Origin: JALORV01 sp963775635
GTDB lineage: Bacteria; Pseudomonadota; Gammaproteobacteria; Burkholderiales; Burkholderiaceae_F
Reading direction: 5' to 3'
Length of the DNA stretch: 64,000 bases
Assembly (NCBI GenBank): GCA_963775635.1
Contig: CAVZJO010000010.1
Coordinates: 124,001-188,000, forward strand
Shown: positions 52,626 to 61,009 of the stretch, in pieces
Numbering within the stretch: the first letter of the stretch is position 1
How the letters are laid out: each line of letters begins with the position of its first letter
The notes under the pieces: model-generated
What the model was told of the DNA's origin: nothing
What the model saw: only the letters and a program-made list of their open reading frames with translations
The model's database searches: none
Program-made: the position numbers and the translations under genes

Positions 52626-53165
52626 GTGAACGCCCTGCTCAGAGTCTCCCGCGCCATCGACGGACTGAACGAGCGCCTCGGACACCTCGCCAACTGGATG
52701 ATCGTGGTCGCGTGCCTGATCAGCGCCGCCAACGCGATGGTTCGGTATGCGTTCGATCTGTCTTCGAACGCCTGGCTCGAGGTGCAGTGGTATCTGTTCG
52801 CCGCAGTCGTGATGCTGGGCGCCTCATACACCTTGCAGCTCAACGAGCATGTGCGCGTCGACATCCTGTACACGCACCTGTCGGAGCGCGGCAAGGAATG
52901 GCTCGACCTGCTGGGCGCGGTGTTGTTCCTGATTCCATCGGCGCTGATCATCGCCTGGCTTTCGTGGCCGTTCTTCCGCGAGTCGTGGGCGATCCAGGAG
53001 TACTCCACCAACGCCGGTGGCCTGTTGCGCTGGCCGGTGAAGATCCTGATCCCGCTCGGATTCGTGCTGCTCGCGCTGCAGGCAGTCTCCGAGATCATCA
53101 AGCGCGCGGCCTCGCTGGCAGGCGCCGCCCGCTACGAAACCCACTACGAGAAGCCGGTCCAATGA
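52626..53165 (+). CDS. TRAP transporter small permease DctQ
   Basis: This 179-residue protein has four predicted helices (LANWMIVVACLISAANAMVR, VQWYLFAAVVMLGASYTLQL, WLDLLGAVLFLIPSALIIAW, VKILIPLGFVLLALQAVSEI) with the family pattern HVRVDILYTHLSERG. It resembles the mannitol/chloroaromatic subgroup of TRAP small subunits. The stop overlaps the DctM start (ATGA), so the two are translationally coupled. The binding protein gene lies 1.2 kb downstream on the opposite strand. Confidence 0.92.
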   Translation: MNALLRVSRAIDGLNERLGHLANWMIVVACLISAANAMVRYAFDLSSNAWLEVQWYLFAAVVMLGASYTLQLNEHVRVDILYTHLSERGKEWLDLLGAVLFLIPSALIIAWLSWPFFRESWAIQEYSTNAGGLLRWPVKILIPLGFVLLALQAVSEIIKRAASLAGAARYETHYEKPVQ

Positions 53166-54784
53166 TCACGCTCGCCATGATGCCGCCGCTGATGTTCGGC
53201 GGCCTGGTTTTGATCATGCTGATCGGCTACCCGGTCGCCTTTTCGCTCGCGACGCTGGGGCTGGCGTTCGGGTTCTTCTCGATCTACATGGGCTTCTTCG
53301 ATTTCGCGTTCCTGCAGGCGATCCCGGGACGCATCTTCGGGAGCATTCTCGCCAACGAGCTGCTGCTCGCGATCCCGTTCTTCACGTTCATGGGAGCGAT
53401 CCTCGAGAAATGCGGGCTGGCCGAAGACATGCTCGACTCGATGGGTCAGTTGTTCGGCCCGATTCGCGGCGGCCTCGGGTACTCGGTGATCATCGTCGGC
53501 TTCATCCTCGGAGCGATCACCGGGACGGTGGCGGCGCAGGTGATCGCGATGGGACTCATCTCGCTGCCGGTGATGATGCGGTACAAGTACAACATGCGCT
53601 ACGCGACCGGCGTGCTGGCCGCGTCGGGGACGATCACGCAACTGGTGCCGCCGTCGCTGGTGCTGATCGTGCTGGCCGACCAGCTCGGAAGGTCGGTCGG
53701 CGACATGTATCTCGGCGCGTGGGGCCCGTCGCTGGTGCAGATCCTGCTGTTCGCCCTGCTCACGTTCGCGATCAGCATCGTCAAGCCGGAATGGGTGCCG
53801 GCGGTCCCCAAGTCCGACCTTACACTGCAAGGCTGGGCGCTGTGGAAGAAATGCCTGTGGGGCATCGTCCCGTCGGGAGTGCTGATCTTCCTGGTCCTGG
53901 GAACGCTCTTCATGGGTCTAGCCACGCCGACCGAAGCGGGCGCGATGGGGGCGGTCGGAGCGCTCGTGATCGCCGTGCTGCGACACCCAGAGCTCGGCCG
54001 CGCGGGCAAGCGGATCTTCGTCATCGGCCTCGTCGCGGCCGGCGTGGCCGCGATCATCGGCATCTATGCGTTCAAGTCGCTCCCGTTCAAGGTCGGGATC
54101 GCGGTCCTCTACCTGGCGATCGCCTACCTGACCCTGCGCGCTGCCGTGATCCCGGACCTGAGGGAGCTGATCAGGCGCGCGTACGAGTCGACGATGCGCC
54201 TCACGGCGATGGTGATCTTCATCCTGATCGGCTCGACCTGCTTCTCGGTCGTATTTCAGGGCGTCGATGGCGGCCGCTGGCTCGAGCACCTGCTGACGGA
54301 TCTTCCCGGAGGTATCTGGGGCTTTCTGCTGTTCGTCAACCTGTTCGTGTTCTTCATCGCGTTCTTCCTCGACTTCTTCGAGATCGTCTTCATCATCGTG
54401 CCGCTGCTCGCGCCGATCGCGAAAGTGATGCTCGCTCCGGTGGTCGGCGAAGACGCGGCGCTGATCTGGTTCGGCGTGATGCTTTGCGTCAATCTCCAGA
54501 CCTCGTTCATGCACCCGCCGTTCGGCTTCGCGCTGTTCTACCTGCGCGGCGTCGCGCCCAAGGAGGTGAAGAGCTCGGACATCTACTGGGGCGCGATTCC
54601 CTGGGTGCTGCTGCAGTTGGTCCTCGTTGCGCTCGTCATCGCGTTCCCGAACCAGGTGACCATGTTCCTGGACAAGCCCATGGACTATGACCTGGACAAG
54701 GTGAAGATCGAGATGCCGGTGCAGTCTCCGGATGAAGACGATCCGATGAAGGCCATGCAGCGCGAATCCGAGACGAAGAAGTGA
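53162..54784 (+). CDS. TRAP transporter large permease DctM
   Basis: This 540-residue polytopic subunit of a TRAP secondary transporter (sodium-driven uptake of organic acids) has PPLMFGGLVLIMLIGYPVAF, IPFFTFMGAILEKCGLAEDM, GYSVIIVGFILGAITGTVAA, ASGTITQLVPPSLVLIVLAD and NLQTSFMHPPFGFALFYLRG. A longer central region, with helices ILVIGLVAAGV-like and PFKVGIAVLYLAIAYLTLRA, is typical of the mannitol/chloroaromatic subgroup. The ATG at 53162 overlaps the DctQ stop and defines the start. The substrate is unknown. Confidence 0.93.
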   Translation: MITLAMMPPLMFGGLVLIMLIGYPVAFSLATLGLAFGFFSIYMGFFDFAFLQAIPGRIFGSILANELLLAIPFFTFMGAILEKCGLAEDMLDSMGQLFGPIRGGLGYSVIIVGFILGAITGTVAAQVIAMGLISLPVMMRYKYNMRYATGVLAASGTITQLVPPSLVLIVLADQLGRSVGDMYLGAWGPSLVQILLFALLTFAISIVKPEWVPAVPKSDLTLQGWALWKKCLWGIVPSGVLIFLVLGTLFMGLATPTEAGAMGAVGALVIAVLRHPELGRAGKRIFVIGLVAAGVAAIIGIYAFKSLPFKVGIAVLYLAIAYLTLRAAVIPDLRELIRRAYESTMRLTAMVIFILIGSTCFSVVFQGVDGGRWLEHLLTDLPGGIWGFLLFVNLFVFFIAFFLDFFEIVFIIVPLLAPIAKVMLAPVVGEDAALIWFGVMLCVNLQTSFMHPPFGFALFYLRGVAPKEVKSSDIYWGAIPWVLLQLVLVALVIAFPNQVTMFLDKPMDYDLDKVKIEMPVQSPDEDDPMKAMQRESETKK

Positions 54785-54828
54785 ACGCGCACGCCACGCC
54801 GCGCGGAATGCCGTAGGAGATCGCCTCG

Positions 54829-55273
54829 ATGTTCAAACGAATTCTGGTGCCCACGGACGGTTCCGAGCTCGCCGCCAAGGCGGTCACGATGGCGATCGAG
54901 CTTGCGCGAACGCACGGTGCATCGCTCGTCGCACTGCATGTGTTTCCGCACCTTGCCCGGCGCCCACCACAGCAGCGCCGCCCCTTTGCTGAAGCAACTC
55001 GAAGGCGATTACGAAAGACATCAGCGGGAGCAGGCCAGGGACATCCTGCACGCCGTGGCGAAGGAGGCCGCGGCCGCCGGCGTCGCCGCGGAAGAAGTCG
55101 TCGTCGAAAGCGAGGACGTCTACGGCCGGATCATCGAAGCGGCGAAGCAGTACGACTGCGACCTCATCTGCATGGCGTCGCACGGCCGGCGCGGCATGGC
55201 CGCGATCGTTCTGGGCAGCGAAACGCACAAGGTGCTGATCCACAGCCCCATTCCGGTGCTGGTGGTCCGCTGA
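54829..55273 (+). pseudogene. Universal stress protein, frame broken once
   Basis: The first frame gives MFKRILVPTDGSELAAKAVT and MAIELARTHGASLVALHVFP, the start of a UspA fold. After one extra base around 54945-54985 the second frame continues with HHSSAAPLLKQLEGDYERHQ, AEEVVVESEDVYGRIIEAAK, CDLICMASHGRRGMAAIVLG and SETHKVLIHSPIPVLVVR, including the ATP-binding G-x2-G-x9-G-S/T-like motif. The total is about 148 residues, normal for a single-domain Usp. A good ribosome-binding site (AGGAGA) precedes it. Usp genes are often found beside TRAP transporters. Confidence 0.85.
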
Positions 55274-55286
55274 CGCAGCCAAAAGC

Positions 55287-55320
55287 AAACGGCCCTGCGG
55301 CAGATGCCGCAGGGCCGTTT
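55287..55320. terminator. Bidirectional terminator between usp and dctP
   Basis: A perfect 16-bp stem AAACGGCCCTGCGGCA / TGCCGCAGGGCCGTTT with almost no loop lies between two convergent genes. The AAA/TTT ends serve both strands, although the U-tracts are short. Confidence 0.75.
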
Positions 55321-55341
55321 CCTTGTGCTGAAGCAGGCGAA

Positions 55342-56425
55342 TTACTTCTTCGCCGACGCCATGAAGTCGTCGTATGTGTTCTCGGTGAACCGGAACCACT
55401 GGATCATGTCGTTGCGGTGCGGGATCATCTGCTCGTAGACAGTCTTGAACTTCGCGTTCTTCGCCATCGTTTCCGCATACAGCTCGACGTGCCGCCTTGT
55501 AGCAGGCATCCATCACATCCTTGGGAAACGCCTTGAACTGAGTGCCGCTTGCCACCAGGCGCTTCAGCGCGAGCGGATTCTGCGCGTCATACCTCGCAAG
55601 CATCCACGTGTTCCCTTCTGCGCATGCCGCCTCGTAGATCGCCTGATACTCCTTCGGCAGTTCGCTGAATGCCTTGATGTTGGTGAACATGTGCAGCGCG
55701 GGACCGCCTTCCCACCAGCCCGGGTAGTAGTAGAACTTGGCGACCTTGTTGAAGCCGAGCTTTTCGTCGTCATACGGCCCGACCCATTCCGCCGCGTCGA
55801 TCGTGCCCTTTTCCAGCGCCGGGTAGATCTCGCCGCCGGCGATCTGCTGCGTCACGACGCCGAGCTTGGCCAGCACCTGGCCGGCGAAGCCGCCGATGCG
55901 CATCTTGAGTCCCTGCAGGTCCGCGACGGACTTGATCTCCTTGCGGTACCAGCCGCCCATCTGCGCGCCGGTGTTGCCGCAGAGGAATGCGCGGATGTTG
56001 TATTCCTTGTAGAACTCATTCATCACCTTTTCGCCGCCGCTGAACAGCCACCACGCGTTGAACTGACGCGCGTTGAGGCCGAACGGGATCGACGTGCCGA
56101 AGGCGAAAGTCGGATCCTTGCCGACATAGTAGTAACTCGCCGTGTGGCCGCACTGCACGGTCCCGTTCTGGACCGCGTCGGCGACCTGCAATCCGGGGAC
56201 GACTTCACCGGACGCGAATACCTGAACGTCGAACTTGCCCCCGGTGGCATCCTTGCAGACCTTCGATACGACTTCGGATGCGCCGAAGATGGTGTCCAGG
56301 CTCTTCGGGAAGCTCGACGCGCAGCGCCATTTGACCGTGGGGCTGGCCTGCGCAAATGCCGGCGCCGTACCGGCGGCCAGTATGCCGGCCAACCCTGTGT
56401 GGCCGATAAAGGAACGACGTTGCAT
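55342..56425 (-). pseudogene. TRAP transporter substrate-binding protein DctP, frame broken once
   Basis: This is a periplasmic binding protein with signal MQRRSFIGHTGLAGILAAGT (cleavage near AFAQ). The mature part reads PTVKWRCASSFPKSLDTIFG, CGHTASYYYVGKDPTFAFGT, GLKMRIGGFAGQVLAKLGVV, TIDAAEWVGPYDDEKLGFNK and YPGWWEGGPALHMFTNIKAF, the pattern of alpha-keto-acid/mannitol-type TRAP receptors. After one extra base near 55488-55500 it ends in another frame as HVELYAETMAKNAKFKTVYE and NDMIQWFRFTENTYDDFMAS. The whole is about 361 residues. It is convergent to dctQ-dctM and surely their partner. Confidence 0.85.
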
Positions 56426-56556
56426 GTAAGTCTCCTCGGTGGAGTTGTACTGTTGGAGCGCGGCAGGCTTCGCAGGCGCGACCCGCAGCGGCGCCGGGCA
56501 TTGTATCGACTGCGCCTGTGACGGCAACGCCTCGGATTCCCGAAGCGTTGACGGGG

Positions 56557-57903
56557 TCAGCCGCCGGCCAAGGTCATGCCGTCGATCAGCACTGAGCCGC
56601 TGATCTTGCTGCCACGGATGACTTCATCGGTGCCGACCGCGGCGATCTGGGTAAACATCTGCTTCAGGTTGCCAGCGATCGTGATCTCCTCGACCGGATA
56701 ACGGATCTTCCCCTTTTCGACCCAGAACCCGCTGGCGCCGCGCGAATAGTCGCCGGTGACGTAGTTGACTCCCTGCCCGATCAGTTCGGTCACCAGCAAC
56801 CCGGTGCCAAGCCGCCGCAGCATGACTTCGAAGTCGTCTTCCTCGTCGGTATCCGCCGACGTCAGCCGCAGGTTGTAAGAGCCGCCGGCGTTGCCGGTGG
56901 ATTCCATCCCCAGTTTGCGCGCCGAGTAGCTCGACAAGAAATATCCTTCGAGCCGGCCATTGCGCACGACGTCGCGCTTGAGCCCCCGCACGCCCTCCTC
57001 GTCGAACGGGCTGGAACCCGGCCCGCGCGGCAGATATGGGTCCTCCTCGACACTGACGTGCGGCGCGAACACCATCTTCCCCAGAGAATCGACCAGGAAT
57101 GACGATTTGCGGTACAGCGCACCGCCGCTGGCCGCCTGCACGAAGCTGCCGAGCAGCCCGCACGCGAGCGGCGCCTCGAACAGCACCGGGCACTGGCGCG
57201 TCGAAAGGGAGCGCGCACCCAGTCTGGCGAGAGCGCGCCGCGCCGCATAGCTGCCGACAGCCTCCGGCGAAGCCAGCTCCGCGTGCACCCGACACGAGCT
57301 GAACCAGTCGTCGCGCTGCATGCCGGAAGAATTGCGCGCGATTGGAGAGACAGAAATCGAGTGCCGCGAATACGGATAACCGGCCATGAAGTCGCGCGTG
57401 TTCGCCAGCACGAAGTGCCCGGACGAGGTGTAAATATTCGCGCCTTCGGAATTGACGATCTGGGGGCTCACCGCGAAGGCGGCGGCCTCGCACTGCTGCG
57501 CCAGCCTGATCGCTTCCTCGGTATCGAGCAGCCACGGATGGAACAGGTCGACGTCACGCGGCTTCCTCTCGAGCACGTCTTCGTCGGGCAGACCTGCCGC
57601 GTCGTCCTCGGCGGTATAGCGCGCGATGTTGTGGGCCGCGGCGACCGCCTCGCGCACGGCAGACGGTGAGAAGTCGGAGGTGGACGCATGCCCGCGCCGC
57701 TGGCCCAGGTAGACGGTGACGCCCAGCCCCTTGTCGCGAGTGTGCTCGATCGTCTCGACCTTGCGCTTGCGGACCGTGACCGACAGCCCGGTCGATTCGC
57801 TGGCCTCGCACGACGCGTCCGAAGCGCCGAGCGAGCGGGCGTGGGCGAGTGCATCCTGCGCGAGCTCGCGCAGTCGGTCGTCGGAAATCGAGAATACGGT
57901 CAT
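56557..57903 (-). CDS. pmbA: Metalloprotease PmbA (TldE)
   Basis: A 448-residue cytosolic subunit of the TldD/TldE (PmbA) zinc protease, which processes small peptides such as microcins and degrades antitoxin CcdA in E. coli. The TldE domain is seen as AQDALAHARSLGASDASCEA, VRKRKVETIEHTRDKGLGVT, LFEAPLACGLLGSFVQAASG, SRGASGFWVEKGKIRYPVEE and ITIAGNLKQMFTQIAAVG. The catalytic subunit TldD is not in the window. The start at 57903 is the family start; the frame remains open upstream but is antisense to darP. Confidence 0.93.
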   Translation of the reverse strand: MTVFSISDDRLRELAQDALAHARSLGASDASCEASESTGLSVTVRKRKVETIEHTRDKGLGVTVYLGQRRGHASTSDFSPSAVREAVAAAHNIARYTAEDDAAGLPDEDVLERKPRDVDLFHPWLLDTEEAIRLAQQCEAAAFAVSPQIVNSEGANIYTSSGHFVLANTRDFMAGYPYSRHSISVSPIARNSSGMQRDDWFSSCRVHAELASPEAVGSYAARRALARLGARSLSTRQCPVLFEAPLACGLLGSFVQAASGGALYRKSSFLVDSLGKMVFAPHVSVEEDPYLPRGPGSSPFDEEGVRGLKRDVVRNGRLEGYFLSSYSARKLGMESTGNAGGSYNLRLTSADTDEEDDFEVMLRRLGTGLLVTELIGQGVNYVTGDYSRGASGFWVEKGKIRYPVEEITIAGNLKQMFTQIAAVGTDEVIRGSKISGSVLIDGMTLAGG

Positions 57904-57996
57904 GCGGCAGTTATGCAGGATTGGCCTTTGTCGCACCGTGGTTCGGTGGATGCGGTCGCCCGAGGCGGCGCTTTGTGCTCGGTATGATAAACAACG

Positions 57997-58524
57997 ATGA
58001 CTCGCGACGAACCGGACCAGGCGGCGGGCGCTGCGCACGAGCTGCCGAGCAAGACTCAGCGCAAGAAGGATTCGCACGCACTGCAGGAGCTCGGCGTGCA
58101 ACTGGTGGGGCTGCGACGCGACCAGCTGGAGCGCATCGACCTGCCCGATGCGGTGCGCGATGCAGTCGAGTTTGCGCATCGCGTCACCGCTCACGAAGCC
58201 CGGCGGAGGCACCTGCAGTACCTCGGCAAGCTGATGCGGCAGCTCGATGCGCGCGAGCTGCGCGAGGCGATCGCTCGCGTCACTGGCGAGTCGCGCGCGG
58301 CGGTGTCGCTGATGCATCAGGCCGAGCGGTGGCGCGATCGATTGCTGGACGACGACGCCGCGTTGACCGACTTCGTCGCCGAGCATCCGGCCGCGGACGT
58401 GCAGTGGCTGCGCACGGCGATCCGCGCGGCACGGCGCGAGCACGCGATGGAACGTCCACCTCGCCATGCGAGGGAACTCTATCGTTGGCTGCACGAGCAA
58501 CTTGAAATCGGGGCAGGTGCATGA
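57997..58524 (+). CDS. darP: Ribosome-associated protein DarP/YjgA (DUF615)
   Basis: A 175-residue basic cytosolic protein of the DUF615 family that binds late 50S assembly intermediates in E. coli. Motifs are PSKTQRKKDSHALQELGVQL, LVGLRRDQLERIDLPDAVRD and HEARRRHLQYLGKLMRQLD. It is divergent from pmbA (93 bp between starts), a conserved gene pair, and its stop overlaps the mog start (ATGA). Confidence 0.94.
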   Translation: MTRDEPDQAAGAAHELPSKTQRKKDSHALQELGVQLVGLRRDQLERIDLPDAVRDAVEFAHRVTAHEARRRHLQYLGKLMRQLDARELREAIARVTGESRAAVSLMHQAERWRDRLLDDDAALTDFVAEHPAADVQWLRTAIRAARREHAMERPPRHARELYRWLHEQLEIGAGA

Positions 58525-59138
58525 CAGTCGTCCGTCGCCACGCCGATGAACTGATTCTCGGTCTCGTATCAATCTCGGACCGCGCCTCGCAGGGTCTGTA
58601 TGCGGACCAGGGCCTCCCCGCACTGCGCGCCTGGTTCGAGCGCGCGCTGGTTTCGCCGTGGCAGGCGCATGAACGCCTGATCGCTGACGAACGCGAGATC
58701 ATCGAGCAGACGCTGATCGAACTCGTCGACACCGTCGGCTGCGACCTGGTCCTGACGACAGGCGGCACCGGTCCGGCGCGACGCGACGTGACTCCGGAGG
58801 CGACCCTGGCTGTCGCGACGCGCGAAATGCCCGGCTTCGGCGAGCAGATGCGGCGCATTTCGCTCGAGTTCGTCTCGACGGCGATACTGTCACGGCAGGT
58901 CGGCGTATTGCGCGAGACCGCCTCACACGTAGCGCTGATCCTGAATCTGCCGGGCCAGCCGAAAGCGATCAGCGAAACGCTCGAGGGTCTGAAGACATCG
59001 GAAGGAACGGTGCGCGCCCACGGCATCTTTGCCGCCGTACCCTACTGCATCGACCTGATCGGCGGACCCTATATCGAAACCAACGCGGACGTCGTCAAGG
59101 CGTTCCGTCCGAAGAGTGCGATACGCGGAACATCCTGA
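58521..59138 (+). CDS. mog: Molybdopterin adenylyltransferase
   Basis: A 205-residue MogA-type enzyme that activates molybdopterin with AMP before molybdenum insertion. N-terminal LILGLVSISDRASQGLYADQ, the signature LVLTTGGTGPARRDVTPEAT, and LNLPGQPKAISETLEGL near the end. It is coupled to darP upstream and to the esterase downstream (TGATG), so the three form one operon. Confidence 0.93.
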   Translation: MTVVRRHADELILGLVSISDRASQGLYADQGLPALRAWFERALVSPWQAHERLIADEREIIEQTLIELVDTVGCDLVLTTGGTGPARRDVTPEATLAVATREMPGFGEQMRRISLEFVSTAILSRQVGVLRETASHVALILNLPGQPKAISETLEGLKTSEGTVRAHGIFAAVPYCIDLIGGPYIETNADVVKAFRPKSAIRGTS

Positions 59139-59812
59139 TGAAGCGCGACCCGTTGCAAGCTGTCGAACTGCAGACCCATCCGTCGCCGGACGCCAGCGTG
59201 ATCTGGCTGCACGGCCTCGGCGCAGATGGATACGACTTCATTCCGGTCGTGCGTGAACTCGAATCGCTGGGGACACCGGCGGCCCGCTACGTTTTTCCGC
59301 ACGCGCCGACGCGGCCGGTCACCATCAACCGCGGCTACGTGATGCGGGCGTGGTATGACATCCTCGGCACCGATCTCGTGCAGCGCGAGGACGAAGACGG
59401 CATCCGCGATTCACAGCAGCACGTCGAGGCGCTGATCGCGCGCGAAGTCGAGCGCGGCACGCCGCGCGATCGCATCGTGCTGGCCGGTTTTTCGCAGGGA
59501 GGCGCCATCACGCTGCAGACCGGGCTCAGGCAGCGTGAGCCGCTGGCTGGACTGATGGCGCTGTCGAGCTATCTTCCGCTCGTCGCGCAGTTTGCCGCCG
59601 AGCGCGCCGATGGCAGCCGCAGCGTGCCCATCTTCATGGCTCACGGCCGCAGCGATCCGGTGATCCCGCTAGCGCGTGGGATCGCCTCACGCGATGCGCT
59701 GACGGCCGCTGGCTACGCGGTCGAGTGGCACGAGTACGAGATGCCACATTCGGTGTGCGAAGAAGAGATCCGACACATCGCTGCCTTCCTGACGCGCGTG
59801 CTAGGAAGCTAG
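59138..59812 (+). CDS. Alpha/beta hydrolase, phospholipase/carboxylesterase family
   Basis: A 224-residue cytosolic carboxylesterase with a complete catalytic triad: Ser119 in GFSQGGAI, an Asp in HGRSDPVIPL, and a His in EYEMPHSVCEEE. The oxyanion segment is VIWLHGLGADGYDF. The physiological substrate is unknown (family II esterases act on short esters and thioesters). The last 4 bp overlap the end of the convergent doxX gene. Confidence 0.93.
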   Translation: MKRDPLQAVELQTHPSPDASVIWLHGLGADGYDFIPVVRELESLGTPAARYVFPHAPTRPVTINRGYVMRAWYDILGTDLVQREDEDGIRDSQQHVEALIAREVERGTPRDRIVLAGFSQGGAITLQTGLRQREPLAGLMALSSYLPLVAQFAAERADGSRSVPIFMAHGRSDPVIPLARGIASRDALTAAGYAVEWHEYEMPHSVCEEEIRHIAAFLTRVLGS

Positions 59813-60207
59813 CGCCGGTCGAGACTCCAGGCACCGGGCCCGGCAACCGTCAGCATCATCAGTCCGCCGGCGATGGCAAGGTCCTTCAGAAACAGGATCT
59901 GCTGCATCATCTGCTGCGCGGCCGGCATCGCCCAGTAGTTGTGAAAAAGAAATGCTGCTGCCAGACAGAAGAGCGCAAGCGCAATGGCCGCCCAACGGGT
60001 CTTGAAGCCGACGATCAGCGCGATGCCTGCGCCCAACTCCAGAATGATCGCCGCGACCGCCAGCACCTGCGGCAGCGGCAGGCCGACCGACGAGATGTAG
60101 CCGACGGTACCTTCGAAGCCCCCGATCTTCCCGTAGCCGGAAACGAGGAACATCGCTGCCAGCAGGATGCGCCCAACGAGCGCCAGGGCGTTGTAAGTGG
60201 TCGTCAT
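59809..60207 (-). CDS. DoxX family membrane protein
   Basis: This 132-residue protein has four helices (ALVGRILLAAMFLVSGYGKI, VLAVAAIILELGAGIALIVG, WAAIALALFCLAAAFLFHNY, FLKDLAIAGGLMMLTVAGPG) and the DoxX pattern FLVSGYGKIGGFEGT with LKDLAIAGG near the end. Such proteins are linked to redox and stress responses, but the molecular role is not settled. It lies 22 bp downstream of the pirin gene on the same strand, a common pairing. Confidence 0.9.
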   Translation of the reverse strand: MTTTYNALALVGRILLAAMFLVSGYGKIGGFEGTVGYISSVGLPLPQVLAVAAIILELGAGIALIVGFKTRWAAIALALFCLAAAFLFHNYWAMPAAQQMMQQILFLKDLAIAGGLMMLTVAGPGAWSLDRR

Positions 60208-60229
60208 CGGTTGTGCGCTCCTTTCGTGA

Positions 60230-60928
60230 TCACGGCAGGTCGAAAGCCAGCACTTCAGCGTCCGCCCCGTCGGTCAACGCGATGCGGGATTGCCCGCTGA
60301 CCTTCGCCGCGTCGCCTGCAGCAAGCCGCTGGCCGTCGACGTTGATGCTGCCGCGCGCTACATGCACATACGCGCGCCGGCCGTCGGCGACATCGAGCGT
60401 CGCGGCCTCCGCGCCGTCGAACAGGCCCGCGTAAACGCGTGCGTCCTGGTGGATCGTCACCGAGCCGTCCACCCCGTCCGGCGAGGCGACCAGCCGCAGT
60501 CGCCCGCGCTTGTCCGCGGCCTCGAACCGCTTCTCCTCGTAACTCGACGCGATCCCGGTCACGCGCGGTTCGATCCAGATCTGCAGAAAATGAGTGGTTT
60601 GTGTCTTCGAGTGGTTGAACTCGGAGTGCGTCACCCCGGTGCCCGCGCTCATTCGCTGCACGTCACCCGGCCGGATCACCGAACCAGTGCCCATGCTGTC
60701 CCGATGCGCGAGTTCGCCGTCGAGCACGTAACTGATGATTTCCATGTCCCGGTGACCATGGGTGCCGAATCCCATGCCGGGCGCCACGCGGTCCTCGTTG
60801 ATCACGCGCAGCGGCCCGAAGCCCATGTGCTGCGGGTCGTGGTAGTCGGCGAACGAAAAGCTGTGGTACGACTTCAACCAGCCGTGGTCGGCATATCCGC
60901 GTTCACTGCCGCGCCGTATCGTCAACAC
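60230..60928 (-). CDS. Pirin family protein (YhhW-type)
   Basis: A 232-residue bicupin protein. The N-terminal cupin holds the metal-site residues in FGTHGHRDMEIISYVLDGEL and in MSAGTGVTHSEFNH, i.e. two His, a third His and Glu. The second cupin is degenerate. The E. coli homologue YhhW has quercetinase activity in vitro; the real substrate is unknown. It is co-directional with doxX. Confidence 0.92.
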   Translation of the reverse strand: MLTIRRGSERGYADHGWLKSYHSFSFADYHDPQHMGFGPLRVINEDRVAPGMGFGTHGHRDMEIISYVLDGELAHRDSMGTGSVIRPGDVQRMSAGTGVTHSEFNHSKTQTTHFLQIWIEPRVTGIASSYEEKRFEAADKRGRLRLVASPDGVDGSVTIHQDARVYAGLFDGAEAATLDVADGRRAYVHVARGSINVDGQRLAAGDAAKVSGQSRIALTDGADAEVLAFDLP

Positions 60929-61009
60929 TGGGAGTCCCTGGTCGGTAGCGGACCGCGAGCATATCGCGCGCCCGCGGGTTCCCGCGGATACGGCTGCTCC
61001 CCTTCGGCT

